A stretch of 64,000 nt of DNA, taken from positions 96,001 to 160,000 of the forward strand of contig NZ_JADJNN010000014.1 of the NCBI RefSeq assembly GCF_016714285.1, written 5' to 3'. The notes under the pieces were generated by a model. That model was not told where the DNA came from. It did not search any database and saw only the letters and a program-made list of their open reading frames with translations. Positions 34,661 to 45,000 of the stretch are shown here, in pieces (position 1 is the first letter of the stretch; the number at the start of each line of letters is the position of its first letter). The translations under genes and the position numbers were made by a program. The stretch is from Nannocystis sp. (GTDB lineage: Bacteria; Myxococcota_A; Polyangia; Nannocystales; Nannocystaceae).

Positions 34661-35098
34661 ATGCCCACCGTGTTCACCCGCATCCTTCAGGGCGAGCTGC
34701 CCGCGCGCTTCGTGTGGAAGGACGAGCTGTGCGCCGTGTTCATGTCGATCGCGCCGCTGCGCCCGGGCCACGCGCTGGTGGTGCCGCGCGCCGAGGTCGA
34801 CCACTGGATCGACCTGCCGTCCGCGACCGCGGCGCACCTCATGACCGTCGCGCAGCTCGTCGGTCGGGCCCAGCAGGCCGCGTTCTCGCCGACGCGGATC
34901 GGGCTGATGATCGCCGGCTTCGAGGTGCCGCACGTGCACGTGCATGTGGTCCCGGTCGACGGGATGCGTGACCTCGACTTCGCCAACGCCGACGGGCGGG
35001 CGGTCGCCGCGGAGCTCGAGGCGGCGGCCGGGCGCCTGCGCGCCGCGCTGCGCGGGCTGCCCGGGCCCGAGTCGGCGCGCCACGTCGTCGACGCATGA
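34661..35098 (+). CDS. HIT-family nucleotide hydrolase
   Basis: The 145-residue protein has the HIT fold: RILQGELPARFVWKDELCAV at the N-terminus, FMSIAPLRPGHALVVPRAEV, and the histidine triad HVHVHVVP at about residues 94-101, the catalytic site for nucleotidyl phosphoramide or dinucleotide cleavage. The C-terminus is Ala/Leu-rich helical. A TAGAGT hexamer ends 7 nt before the ATG and there is no Shine-Dalgarno, so the mRNA may start near the start codon if transcribed separately from mpg. The stop overlaps the first hemB Met codon. Confidence 0.88.
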   Translation: MPTVFTRILQGELPARFVWKDELCAVFMSIAPLRPGHALVVPRAEVDHWIDLPSATAAHLMTVAQLVGRAQQAAFSPTRIGLMIAGFEVPHVHVHVVPVDGMRDLDFANADGRAVAAELEAAAGRLRAALRGLPGPESARHVVDA

Positions 35099-36108
35099 CC
35101 TGTCCTGAAAGCCAGATGACCATGTCCATGATCTTGCCCCACCGTCCCCGCCGCAACCGCAAGCACCCGGCCATCCGCGCGATGGTCCGCGAGCACCACG
35201 TCGGGCCCGAGCACTTCATCTACCCGCTGTTCATCCACGAGGGTGCGGGCGACGTCCCGATCGGGGCGATGCCGGGCTGCAGTCGGCTGTCGCCGGCGGG
35301 GCTGCTGCGCGAGGTCGAGGCGGCGCGCGCCGTCGGGGTCCACAGCTTCGCGCTGTTCCCCGCTGTGCCCGAGGCGCAGAAGACCAGCGACGGGCGCGAG
35401 GCCCACAACCGCGACGGCCTGGTGCCGCGCACGCTGCGGGCCCTGAAGGATCGCTGGCCCGACGTGGTGCTGGTGACCGACGTGGCGCTCGACCCCTACA
35501 ACTCGGACGGGCACGACGGGATCGTCGCGCCCGATGGTCGAATCCTCAACGACGAGACCGTGGCGGTGCTGTGCAAACAGGCGGTCACGCAGGCGCGTGC
35601 CGGCGCCGACATCGTCGCGCCCAGCGACATGATGGACGGCCGCGTCGGCGCGATCCGCCTCGCGCTCGACGCCGAGGGCTTCTCGGAGGTCTCGATCCTG
35701 GCCTACACGGCCAAGTACGCCTCGGCCTTCTACGGGCCCTTTCGCGAGGCGCTCGACTCGGCGCCCAAGAGCGGCGACAAGAAGACCTACCAGATGGACC
35801 CTGCCAACCGGCGCGAGGCGCTGCGCGAGGCGAGGCTCGACGCGGCCGAGGGCGCCGACATGCTGATGGTCAAGCCGGCCGGGCCCTATCTCGACATCAT
35901 CCGCGATCTGCGCGACGCGAGCGACCTGCCGATCGCGGCCTACCAGGTGAGCGGCGAGTACGCGATGCTCAAGGCGGCGAGCGAGCGCGGCTGGCTCGAC
36001 GAGAAGCGGGCGGTGCTCGAGAGCCTGCTCGGCATCCGCCGCGCCGGGGCCGACTTCATCCTCACCTATTACGCGAAGCAGGCCGCGCAGTGGCTGGCGG
36101 GGGGCTGA
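35095..36108 (+). CDS. hemB: Delta-aminolevulinic acid dehydratase (porphobilinogen synthase)
   Basis: HemB condenses two 5-aminolevulinate molecules to porphobilinogen in haem synthesis. The 337-residue frame has both Schiff-base lysines, ILAYTAKYAS (Lys207) and ADMLMVKPAGPY (Lys260), and the DVALDPYNSDGHDG loop, with Asp instead of Cys ligands, so it should be the Mg-dependent, zinc-independent type. Start choice is open: ATG 35095 overlaps the HIT stop (ATGA), but ATG 35116, 35122 or 35128 lie after a palindromic element at 35098-35117 and give a more usual N-terminus. Confidence 0.9.
   Translation: MTCPESQMTMSMILPHRPRRNRKHPAIRAMVREHHVGPEHFIYPLFIHEGAGDVPIGAMPGCSRLSPAGLLREVEAARAVGVHSFALFPAVPEAQKTSDGREAHNRDGLVPRTLRALKDRWPDVVLVTDVALDPYNSDGHDGIVAPDGRILNDETVAVLCKQAVTQARAGADIVAPSDMMDGRVGAIRLALDAEGFSEVSILAYTAKYASAFYGPFREALDSAPKSGDKKTYQMDPANRREALREARLDAAEGADMLMVKPAGPYLDIIRDLRDASDLPIAAYQVSGEYAMLKAASERGWLDEKRAVLESLLGIRRAGADFILTYYAKQAAQWLAGG
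35098..35117. repeat. Dispersed palindromic element at the HIT-hemB junction
   Basis: ACCTGTCCTGAAAGCCAGAT begins on the last base of the HIT stop codon and ends inside hemB ATG 35116. It matches the minus-strand copy at 25363-25382 in both flanks. If hemB starts at 35116 or later, it is intergenic. Confidence 0.65.
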
Positions 36109-36112
36109 GGGT

Positions 36113-37351
36113 ATGCGCAAGATCCTCGAGTTCTGGTTCGACTTCTCGTGTCCTTATGCGTACGTCGCGTCGACGCGGGTCGAGGCGGTGGCGCAGCGCG
36201 CGGGCGCCGAACTCGACGCGCGACCGATGCTGCTCGGCGGGGTGTTCAAGGCCCGCGGCACGCCACAGAACCTGGCCGCGACGCTGAACCCCGCGAAGGC
36301 GCGGCACAACCTGCACGACATGCGGCGCCAGGCCCAGCAAGCCGGGGTCGCGCTGCACATGCCGCCGGGGCACCCACTGCGCACGGTCGAGGCGTTGCGC
36401 TGCCTGCTCGCGGTCGGGCCGCCCTTCATGCCGCTGGCGCACCGCTTCTACCGCGCCTACTGGGCCGAGGGCCGCGACATCGGCCAGGCCGAGGTGGTCG
36501 CTGCGATCTTGACGGAGGCCGGGCTCGACGCGGCGGCCGTGCAGGCGCTGGCGGCGAGCGACGCGATCAAGGACGAGCTGCGGCGGCGCACGGATGAGGC
36601 GGTGGCGCGGGGTGTGTTCGGGGTGCCGACCTGCTTCGTCGGCGACGAGCTGTTCTGGGGGCAGGATCGGCTCGACATGGTCGAGGCGGCGCTCGGCGGA
36701 TCGCCGCCGTCGCTGCGGTTGCCGCCCGCGACCCCGCTGGCGCCGATCGATCTGTACTTCGACTACTCGAGCCCCTTCGCCTACCTCGCGCTCGCGCAGG
36801 CTGAGGCGGTGCTCGGCGCCGCGGCGCGCTGGCGGCCGCTGCTGCTCGGCGGGCTGTTTCGCAGCGTCGGCACGGCCGACGTTCCGCTGTTCACCCAGAG
36901 CCCGGAGAAGCGCCGCCACACGATGCAGGACCTGCAGCGTCAGGCGGCCCGCGCCGGTGTGCCCTTCGCCTGGCCGACGCGCTTCCCGATCAGCAGCGTG
37001 CTGCCGCTGCGGGTGACGCTGCAGGCGCGCCTGTGCGAGTCGCCGCGGGGGCGGGCGCTGATCGTCCGCGTCGCTCGCGCGATGTGGGCCGAGGATCGCG
37101 ACATCGGCGATCCCGCGGTGTTGGCCGGCCTCGCCGACGAGCTCGGGTTTCCGGGCGCGGCGATGGTGGCGGCGGCGAACGAGGCGAAGGCCGAGCTGTT
37201 CGCGGCGACGGCCGAGGCCGAGGCGGCGGGCGCGTTCGGGGTGCCGACCTTCGTGGTCCACGCGCCGGGGCGTGAGCCGCTGCTCTACTGGGGCGTCGAT
37301 CGCATCGAGTGGGCCGCCCGCGCGGCCGCGGGCGACGAGACCTTCATGTGA
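36113..37351 (+). CDS. Tandem DsbA-like / HCCA-isomerase-type protein
   Basis: The 412-residue product is two complete DsbA-fold domains of about 200 residues in one chain. Domain 1 (1-200) starts FWFDFSCPYAYVAS and domain 2 (about 210-400) starts DLYFDYSSPFAYLA; both have a LLLGG(V/L)F segment, a (K/R)(A/R)RH(N/T) stretch, and end in GVFGVPTCFVGDELFWGQDR or GAFGVPTFVVHAPGREPLLY. The Ser-Pro-(F/Y)-Ala motif and absence of CxxC fit the 2-hydroxychromene-2-carboxylate isomerase / GST kappa branch rather than a disulfide oxidase. Usual family proteins have one domain. It lies 4 nt after hemB. Substrate unknown. Confidence 0.8.
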   Translation: MRKILEFWFDFSCPYAYVASTRVEAVAQRAGAELDARPMLLGGVFKARGTPQNLAATLNPAKARHNLHDMRRQAQQAGVALHMPPGHPLRTVEALRCLLAVGPPFMPLAHRFYRAYWAEGRDIGQAEVVAAILTEAGLDAAAVQALAASDAIKDELRRRTDEAVARGVFGVPTCFVGDELFWGQDRLDMVEAALGGSPPSLRLPPATPLAPIDLYFDYSSPFAYLALAQAEAVLGAAARWRPLLLGGLFRSVGTADVPLFTQSPEKRRHTMQDLQRQAARAGVPFAWPTRFPISSVLPLRVTLQARLCESPRGRALIVRVARAMWAEDRDIGDPAVLAGLADELGFPGAAMVAAANEAKAELFAATAEAEAAGAFGVPTFVVHAPGREPLLYWGVDRIEWAARAAAGDETFM

Positions 37352-37364
37352 CCGTTGTGGCTCG

Positions 37365-37383
37365 CCTGCCCCTTCGGACAGGT
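37365..37383. terminator. Palindromic element between convergent genes
   Basis: CCTGCCCCTTCGGACAGGT lies 14 nt after the plus-strand stop and 3 nt beyond the minus-strand stop, filling most of a 34-nt convergent gap. It is a family member and probably acts as a bidirectional terminator. Confidence 0.55.
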
Positions 37384-37385
37384 GC

Positions 37386-38385
37386 TCAGCGGTGGCGGTC
37401 GGTGGCGGCCCGCAGGGCGGCGGCGATGCCGGGCTCGAAGGCCGAGTGGCCGCCGTCGGCGACGATGACGAGCTCCGACTGCGGCAGGCACTTGTGCAGG
37501 CGCCAGGCGTTCTCGAGCGGGCAGATGACGTCGTAGCGGCCGTGGACGATGGTCGTCGGGATGTGGCGGATCTTCGCGGTGTCCGTGAGCAGCTGTTGCT
37601 CGTGGGCCAGGAAGCCGCGGTGGAGGAAGTAGTGGCACTCGATGCGGGAGAAGGCGAGGGTGAAGCTCGGGTCGTCGCAGTGGGCGAGCGTCGACTCGTC
37701 GGCGACGAGCGAGGCGACGGTGCTCTCCCACAGGCTCCACGCGCGCGCGGCCTCGACTCGCTACGTGCGGGTCCTCGCCGGTGAGGCGGGCGTAGTAGGC
37801 GGCGATCAGGTCGCCGCGCTCGGCCGGCGGGATGACGGCGATGAAGGCGTCCCAGGCGTCAGGGAACAGCACGCGGGTGCCGCGACCGTAGAACCACTCG
37901 GCCTCGCGGTCGGTGAACATGAAGATGCCGCGCAGCACCAGCTCGCTGACCCGCGACGGGTGCGCCTCGGCGTACGCGACCCCGAGCGTGCTGCCCCACG
38001 AGCCGCCGAACACCTGCCACCGGTCGACGCCGAGGTGCACGCGCAGCGCCTCGATGTCGTCGACGAGGTGCCAGGTGGTGTTGTCCTCGAGCGAGGCGAA
38101 GGGCTCGCTCTGACCGCAGCCGCGCTGGTCGAACAGGATGATGCGGTAGTGGTTGGGGTCGAAGAAGCGGCGGTGCTTCGGGTCGGTGCCGCCGCCCGGG
38201 CCGCCGTGGAGGAACACCACCGGCTTGCCGTTCGGGTTGCCCGACTGCTCGAAGTAGAGGTCGTGGCGCGCGTCGACGGCGAGGCGCCCGAGGTGGTACG
38301 GCTCGATCGCCGGGTAGAGCGCGCTGAGCGGGTCGACGCGGTGCGGGACGGAGTGGGCGAAGATGTGCGGTCGGGCGGCAACCAT
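37386..38385 (-). pseudogene. Proline iminopeptidase copy B, apparent frameshift
   Basis: From ATG 38385 the sequence matches proline iminopeptidase (VVFLHGGPGGGTDPKHRRFF, LFDQRGCGQS, QVFGGSWGSTLGVAYAEAHP with the nucleophile Ser) through ARLTGEDPH. It then leaves frame at about 37755-37767. In another frame the homologous C-terminus continues intact (EAARAWSLWESTVASLV, HYFLHRGF, HSAFEPGI) to the stop 37386-37388. Compared with copy A there is one extra base between GACCCG and GAGGCC. A real pseudogene or an assembly insertion would look the same. Both copies share strand and closely similar sequence, so this is a tandem duplication. Confidence 0.75.
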
Positions 38386-38393
38386 GGTGGCAG

Positions 38394-39353
38394 TCAGCGG
38401 AGGGCGAAGCGGTCGGTGGCGGCGACGAGCGCCTCGAGGATCCCGGGCTCGAAGGCGGAGTGGCCGGCGTCGGGCACGACGACCAGCTCGGCCTCGGGCC
38501 AGGCGCGGTGCAGCTGCCAGGCGCTGGCCATCGGGCAGACGACGTCGTAGCGGCCCTGGACGATGACGCTGGGGATGTGGCGCAGCCGGCCGATGTTCTC
38601 GATCAGCTGCTGCTCGCGCTCGAGGAAGCCGCGGTGCACGAAGTAGTGGGCCTCGATGCGGGAGAAGGCGAGGGCGAAGTCGTCGCCCGCTGCGTTGGCG
38701 ATGTAGTCGGGGCGCTGCAGCAGGAAGCTGGTGCTGGCCTCCCACACGCTCCACGCGCGGGCGGCCTCGAGGCGAGTCGCCGGGTCGTCGCTGGTGAGGC
38801 GGCGGTGGTAGGCCTTCATCAGATCGCCGCGCTCACCCGCGGGGATCGGCGCGAGGAAGGCCTCCCACGCGTCGGGGAACAGCGCGCTCGCGCCGTCCTG
38901 GTAGAACCACAGCAGCTCGCTGCGGCGCAGCAGGAAGATGCCGCGGAGCACCAGCTCGCTGACGCGGCGCGGGTGGGTCTGCGCGTAGGCGAGCGCCAGC
39001 GTGCTGCCCCACGAGCCGCCGAAGACCTGCCAGCGATCGATGGCGAGGTGGCTGCGCAGCTTCTCGATGTCGGCGACGAGGTCCCAGGTGGTGTTCTCGC
39101 GCAGCTCGGCGTGCGGGGTGCTCTGGCCGCATCCGCGCTGATCGAAGAGGACGATGCGGTAGGCCTGCGGGTCGAAGAAGCGGCGCTGCTTCGGGTCGGT
39201 GCCGCCACCCGGGCCGCCGTGCAGGAACACCACCGGCTTGCCCTCGGGGTTGCCAGACTCCTCGTAGTAGATGCTGTGCAGGCTCGAGACCCGCAGCGTG
39301 CCCGTGCTGTGGGGCTCGATCTCCGGGTACAGCGCGGGGCGCGAGGGGATCAT
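38394..39353 (-). CDS. pip: Proline iminopeptidase copy A (alpha/beta hydrolase)
   Basis: The 319-residue enzyme cleaves N-terminal proline from peptides. Family features in order: HGGPGGGTDPKQRRFF (oxyanion), VLFDQRGCGQS, GGSWGST (nucleophile Ser), RPDYIANAAGDDFALAFSRI-type helical lid, IVQGRYDVVCP (acid Asp) and VPDAGHSAFEPGI (catalytic His). No signal peptide, so cytosolic. Copy B follows 8 nt downstream on the same strand. Divergent from the DUF4139 gene; a GCGCCAA/TTGGCGC palindrome with 1-nt centre lies in that spacer at 39448-39462. Confidence 0.9.
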   Translation of the reverse strand: MIPSRPALYPEIEPHSTGTLRVSSLHSIYYEESGNPEGKPVVFLHGGPGGGTDPKQRRFFDPQAYRIVLFDQRGCGQSTPHAELRENTTWDLVADIEKLRSHLAIDRWQVFGGSWGSTLALAYAQTHPRRVSELVLRGIFLLRRSELLWFYQDGASALFPDAWEAFLAPIPAGERGDLMKAYHRRLTSDDPATRLEAARAWSVWEASTSFLLQRPDYIANAAGDDFALAFSRIEAHYFVHRGFLEREQQLIENIGRLRHIPSVIVQGRYDVVCPMASAWQLHRAWPEAELVVVPDAGHSAFEPGILEALVAATDRFALR

Positions 39354-39558
39354 CGCGGCCTACATTGGCAAAGGCCGGCGATCGCGTCCAGCGGTGGCGC
39401 GTACGCGGGTATGGCTCCATGCTGCCGCGCACATGGCGCGCGGGACCGCGCCAAATTGGCGCCGGGCCGGCGGCGCACGCCTGCGGGGCCGCAGGAGGCC
39501 AGATCGAGGCGATCTAAGGGGCCCGGCCGCGGGGTACAGTCGGCTCCGGTAGGAGATC

Positions 39559-41997
39559 TTGCCTTTGCGCCCACGCCACCTCCGTCTCGCGTCCCTGCTC
39601 GTGCCCCTCGTCGCCGCCGCCTGTGCCCACGGCCGCGATCCGTACGCCGCCACCGACAGCACTCTCGGGCTCGATCGGGTGGTGCTCTACCGGAACGGCG
39701 TCGGCTACTTCGAGCGCAGCGGCGAGGTCGACGGCGAGGTGCTCACGATCAAGGTCCGCAAGGACCAGGTCAACGATCTGCTCAAGAGCCTGACGGTGGT
39801 CGACCGCCGCAACGGCCAGGCGGTCAGCGTGTCGATGCCGCTCGACCCCCAGGCGTGGGCCAACGCGGCGCTCGCGACCCTCGCGCCCGGGCAGGGCTCG
39901 CTCGACCAGGTGATCGACGCGCTGCGCGGCAACGACGTCGTGCTCGGCACGACGCAGGGCAAGATCCGCGGGCGCATCGTGATGATCGAGGCGATCATCG
40001 ACGAGCCCGACGCGTCGCCGCCAGCGCACAGCGAGCGGGTGATGCCGCCGCAGGCCGGCTCCAAGGACTTCCGCCTCACGGTGCTCGACGGCAAGCGCAT
40101 GCGGATCGTCCGCCTGTCGAAGGTCCGCACCATCACGCTCCGCGACGGTGACCTCGCGCTGCAGTTCCATCGCAGCCTCGACGCGACCGCGGGTGAGGGC
40201 ATGTTCCAGCAGGTCGCGGTCGACATCCGCCTGGCCGGGGCGAACAAGCACGACCTCTCGGTCAGCTACGTGGTCGAGGCGCCGATGTGGAAGCCGACCT
40301 ACCGCGTCGTGCTGCCCGAGGCCGGCAAGGGCAAGGCGCTGCTGCAGGGCTGGGCGGTGGTCGACAACACCAGCGGCGAGGACTGGGCCAAGGTGACGAT
40401 GAGCCTGACCTCGGGCGCGCCGATCGCCTTTCGCTACGACCTGCACACGCCGCGCATCGTGCCGCGCAGCGACCTCAGCGGCAGCGGCAGCTACAAGCGG
40501 GCCGCGGTGGCGCTCGGCGAGACCAGCTACGGCCCGGCCGGCGCCGATCGCGACAGCGACGGCATCGCCGACAGCAGCGACAGCTGCCCCGACACGCCCG
40601 AGACCTACAACGGCATGACCGACACCGACGGCTGCCCCGACCAGATGCCGCTCAACGTCGACGCGCCCGCGGCCTCGCGCAGCTTCGAGTCCGAGATCGC
40701 GGCCGCCGATGATTACAAGGAGGAGGACGCGGCGAGCGGGGGCATGCGCGAGAAGGCCAAGAAGAAGGACGCGCGCCGGCCGTCGCCGGCGACGCGGGCG
40801 TCGGCCAAGTCGAGCGCGGGGCCCTCACCGGACGCGTGGGGCGGGCCAATGGGGGGCGCCGCGTCGGCCAGCCCGGGCGCCCCGCCGCCGCCGCCGGCCG
40901 TCGACTTCGAGTCGCTGCGTCGCAGCACCCAGGCCAACGCGCGCGCCAAGGAGATCAGCGGGCTGACGCGCTTCGACCTCGGCAACCGCGTGACGGTGCC
41001 GGACGGCACCTCGACGATGGTGGCGATCATCAACGAGGACGTCGAGGCCGAGCAGACCTTCCTGTTCAAGCCCGGGGGCGCCGGCACCGGCTACGAGCAG
41101 AACCCGTACCGCGTGGTCCGCTTCAAGAACAGCACGCCCTTCGTGCTCGAGCCGGGGCCGATCAGCATCTACACCGGCGGCAGCTTCGTCGGCGAGGGCA
41201 TCTCGGAGGCGGTCGGCACCGGCACCAGCACCACGATCCCCTTCGCGGTCGAGCCCGGGGTGCTGGTCAGCTCGTCGAGCCAGTACAGCGGCGAGGACAT
41301 GCACATCGTCCGCATCGTCCGCGGCACGATCGAGGTCGAGAACTTCCAGCGCATGACCACGACCTGGACGGTCAAGGGCCCGCCGAGCGGCACTGGCTTC
41401 ACCGTGCTGGTCCGCCAGAACAAGCAGGGCGGCAGCTACGCGCTCAAGACCAAGATCGACGGCGCCGAGGAGCTGCCAGACGCCTACCTCATCCCGGTCA
41501 AGGCGCCGCCGAACCAGACCGGCGGGTCGGTCGAGGTGGTCGAACAGACCCCATCGCGCACGACGCTGACGATCTGGGACAGCCGCGTGCCGCTGCTGCT
41601 CGACATGGTGCTCAAGCTGTCGAACCTCGACGCGGCGACGCGCGCGAGGATCCAGCCGTTGATCGCGTTGCGTCAGGAGATTGGCCGCATCGACACCGAG
41701 CTCGAGGGCCTCGAGGCCCAGCGGATCGAGCTCGACCAGCGGGCCAGCGAGACGCGCGAGAACCTGGAGGCGATCAAGAAGGACCCGCGGGCCAACGACC
41801 TGCGCGCGCGCCTGAGCAAGCGCCTGGAGGAGTTCACCCGCGACGGGGACAAGATCGGTCGTACCCTGGTCGAGCTGCAGTCGAAGCGCCTGGAGAAGAA
41901 GATCGAGCTGGAGGACCTGCTGCAGAACCTGGACCTCAGCGTGCCTGATCCTCCGACCCCGACGAGCCCGCCAACCAAGGGCCGCGACGGCAAGTGA
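39559..41997 (+). CDS. DUF4139 lipoprotein with embedded Ca-binding-like loop
   Basis: TTG 39559 and in-frame TTG 39565 are both behind AGGAG (39551-39555); the second has better spacing. The signal ends in lipobox VAAAC. Residues 30-290 and 450-770 look like the two halves of a DUF4139 protein (LYRNGVGYFERSGEVDGE near the N-terminus; APMWKPTYRVVLPEAGKGK; later RTTLTIWDSRVPLLLD). Between them (about 330-440) are a thrombospondin-3-like segment with DRDSDGIADSSDSCPD and TDTDGCPD, and a Lys/Ala/Pro-rich linker. The C-terminus (about 690-800) is coiled coil. It should be surface-bound; function not recognised. No partner gene is obvious. Confidence 0.7.
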   Translation: MPLRPRHLRLASLLVPLVAAACAHGRDPYAATDSTLGLDRVVLYRNGVGYFERSGEVDGEVLTIKVRKDQVNDLLKSLTVVDRRNGQAVSVSMPLDPQAWANAALATLAPGQGSLDQVIDALRGNDVVLGTTQGKIRGRIVMIEAIIDEPDASPPAHSERVMPPQAGSKDFRLTVLDGKRMRIVRLSKVRTITLRDGDLALQFHRSLDATAGEGMFQQVAVDIRLAGANKHDLSVSYVVEAPMWKPTYRVVLPEAGKGKALLQGWAVVDNTSGEDWAKVTMSLTSGAPIAFRYDLHTPRIVPRSDLSGSGSYKRAAVALGETSYGPAGADRDSDGIADSSDSCPDTPETYNGMTDTDGCPDQMPLNVDAPAASRSFESEIAAADDYKEEDAASGGMREKAKKKDARRPSPATRASAKSSAGPSPDAWGGPMGGAASASPGAPPPPPAVDFESLRRSTQANARAKEISGLTRFDLGNRVTVPDGTSTMVAIINEDVEAEQTFLFKPGGAGTGYEQNPYRVVRFKNSTPFVLEPGPISIYTGGSFVGEGISEAVGTGTSTTIPFAVEPGVLVSSSSQYSGEDMHIVRIVRGTIEVENFQRMTTTWTVKGPPSGTGFTVLVRQNKQGGSYALKTKIDGAEELPDAYLIPVKAPPNQTGGSVEVVEQTPSRTTLTIWDSRVPLLLDMVLKLSNLDAATRARIQPLIALRQEIGRIDTELEGLEAQRIELDQRASETRENLEAIKKDPRANDLRARLSKRLEEFTRDGDKIGRTLVELQSKRLEKKIELEDLLQNLDLSVPDPPTPTSPPTKGRDGK

Positions 41998-42052
41998 TCA
42001 CAGTGTAGGTGCCGCGCCCTCAAGGTCGCGGCCCACAAGGGCCTGCAAGGAC

Positions 42053-45000
42053 ATGACCGAGGAGGACGAAGGCCGCCGCAAGCTCGTGAAGGTTGCGCTC
42101 CTCTGGCGATCGGAGGAGGATGACCTGGGATCCGATGCGCACGCCCCGGAGTCAGCCATGACGCGCGAGTCCTCGGTCCGCCACCCGGGGGCGCCCGGCG
42201 TCGGCATCCTGAACCGCAGCGGATCGAAGGCGAATGCGGCCGGGGGCCGCATGAGTCAGTCGGGGCGGCACAACAAGCTCGAGCGCAGCAGCGTCTCGGG
42301 CACCCCCGGGGACGCTCCGGTCGAGCCCGGTGACTGGGTGCCGCCGCAGCGCTTCGACGAGTACCGGCTGATCCGTCTGCTCGGGCGCGGCAGCATGGGC
42401 AGCGTCTACCTCGCCCACGACGACGTGCTCGATCGGCCGGTGGCGGTGAAGTTCATCGGCAACGTTGCGCCGGACGCGGAGGACCGCGAGCGCTTCCTCG
42501 TCGAGGCACGCGCGGTGGCCCGCATCCAGCACCCGAACGTGATGGTGATCTATCGCGTCGGCGAGCTTGAGGGGCACCCGTTCCTGATCACCGAGTACAT
42601 CCGCGGCAAGAGCCTCAGCGAGCTCACCGTCCCGCTGCCGTGGCGCAAGGTGCTGGAGATGGGGATCGGTCTGGCGCGTGGGCTGGCCACCGCGCACCGC
42701 ATGGGCGTGCTCCACCGCGACATCAAGCTGGCCAACGCCGTGCTGACGGACGACGGCGAGATCAAGCTCCTCGACTTCAGCCTCGCCAAGCTGCTCGACG
42801 AGGGCGCCCCGGAGCCCAGCGCGTCGGGCGATGAGCACGACATCGGCACCACGACGCGGGCCGCGCTCGCGGCGGTCGAGCGCCATGCCGCTGAGGTCCG
42901 CCCGCGGGTCGACCGCATGGCCGAGACCGTCAAGATGCAGGCCGTGATCGAGGCGGCGGCGGCGGGCGGCGCCGTCGGAGGCGGGGGCGCCGAGGTCGAG
43001 GCCGAGGCGTCGAACACGTGGACGCGGCGCTCCGCGTCGCTGACGCAGGTCGGCACGCTGCTCGGCACGCCGCACTACATGGCCCCGGAGCTGTGGCGCG
43101 CCGAGGCGGCCTCGCGCCGCTCCGATGTCTACGCGCTCGGCGTGCTGCTCTACATCCTGTGCAGCGGGCGCCCGCCGACCGAGGCCACCTCGCCGGTCGA
43201 GCTGGCGACCCGCGTGCAGGAGCAGGAGCCGCGCCCGCTGCTCGAGCGGGCGCCGCGGGTCGACCCGCGACTGGCGTCGATCATCGACCGCTGCCTGCGT
43301 CGCGATCCCTTCTCGCGCTTCGCCTCGGCGGACGACCTGCGCAGCGCGCTCGAGCAGCTCACGCCGATGGGTCGCGAGCTGGCGATCCCCGAGGGCAACC
43401 CGTACCGCGGCCTGCAAGCGTTCGAGGCCCAGCACCGGGCGCTGTTCTTCGGCCGCAGCGCCGAGATCCGCGCGGTCGTCGAGCGCCTCCGTGGTGATGC
43501 GATCGTCGTCGTCGCCGGCGACTCCGGCACCGGCAAGTCCTCGCTGTGCCGCGCCGGCGTGCTACCGGTCGTCGAGGAGGGCGGCCTCGAGCCGGGCCGC
43601 TCGTGGGCCAGCGCCGTGATGACCCCGGGTCGCTACCCGCTCCAGACTCTCACTGCCACCCTGGCTGGCCTCTTCGACATGACCGAAGAGACAGTGAGCG
43701 CCCTGATCGCGGGCCTGCCCGACGCGCTCATTCGGGCCCTGCGCAAGCAGCTCGGCGACGTGCGCGGACGACTCATCTTCGTCGACCAACTCGAGGAGCT
43801 CGTCACGCTTGGCGACGCCCAGGAGGTGGCCGTCGTCGGCCAACTGCTGGCCCGCCTCGCCTCGGGGATTCCCGGGTTGCGCATCATCACCACCGTGCGC
43901 GGCGACTTTCTGACCCGCGTCGCCCAGATCCCCGCGCTCGGCGACGAGATCGGCCGCGCGATCTATCTCCTGCGGCCACTCTCGCCGGAAGGCGCCCGCG
44001 AGGCGATCGTCGGCCCGGCGCAGACCAAGGCGGTCAGCTTCGAGACCGAGGCCCTGGTCGACGAGCTGGTGAAGGCGGGCTCGCGCGGCAGCCTGCCGCT
44101 CCTGCAGTTCGCGCTCGCCGAGCTGTGGGAGATCCGCGACAAGGCCTCGGCGGTGATCACCGCCGCCGACCTGACCAAGATCGGCGGCGTCACCGGGGCC
44201 CTGGCTCGCCACGGCGACGGCGCGCTGGCCCAGCTGCTGCCCGCCCAGCGCCGCGCCGGCCGCCGCGTGCTGATGCGCCTGGTCACCCTCGAGGACACCC
44301 GCGCCAGCCTCAGCGAGGAGGAGCTGGTCGCCGGTGAGGCCCCCGCCAAGGCGGCCCTCAGCGCCCTCGTCAACGCTCGCCTGGTCGTCGTTCGCGAGGT
44401 CGGCGACCGCGTCGTCTTCGAGATCGCCCACGAGGCCCTGCTCGCCGGCTGGGCCACGTTGCGCGGCTGGCTCGACGAGGAGCGCGAGAGCCGTGCCGTA
44501 CGTCACCGCCTCGAGCTCGCGGTCGCCGACTGGGAGCGCCTCGGTCGCAGCCGCGACGGGTTGTGGACCAACGTGCAGCTCAAGGAGACGACGCTGCTCG
44601 AGCCCGAGACCCTGCGCCCGCGCGAGCGCGCCTTCCTCGACGCCAGCCGCACCGCGATGGCGCGTGGGCGCCGGCTGCGTCGCGCGGCGATCGTGTTGCT
44701 GCCGACCATCGCCCTCGCGACCTACGGCGGCCTATGGCTCAAGGGACAGGTCGATTTGCGCCGCAAGATCGATGCCCACGTCGAGATCGCCGGTCAGCAG
44801 GTCGCACGCGGCGAGCAACTGCAGACCGAGGCCGAGGTGCTGCGCGAGCAGGCGCTCGGCCTGTTCGACGACGCCAAGGGGCAGGCTGGCAACTCGCTAT
44901 GGCTGCAGTATCAGGGGGAGGTCGCCCGCATCGACACGACGTTCAGCGCGGCCGCGCAGGCGCTCGAGGCGGCGCTGGTGCTCGACGCGTCGCGCGATGA

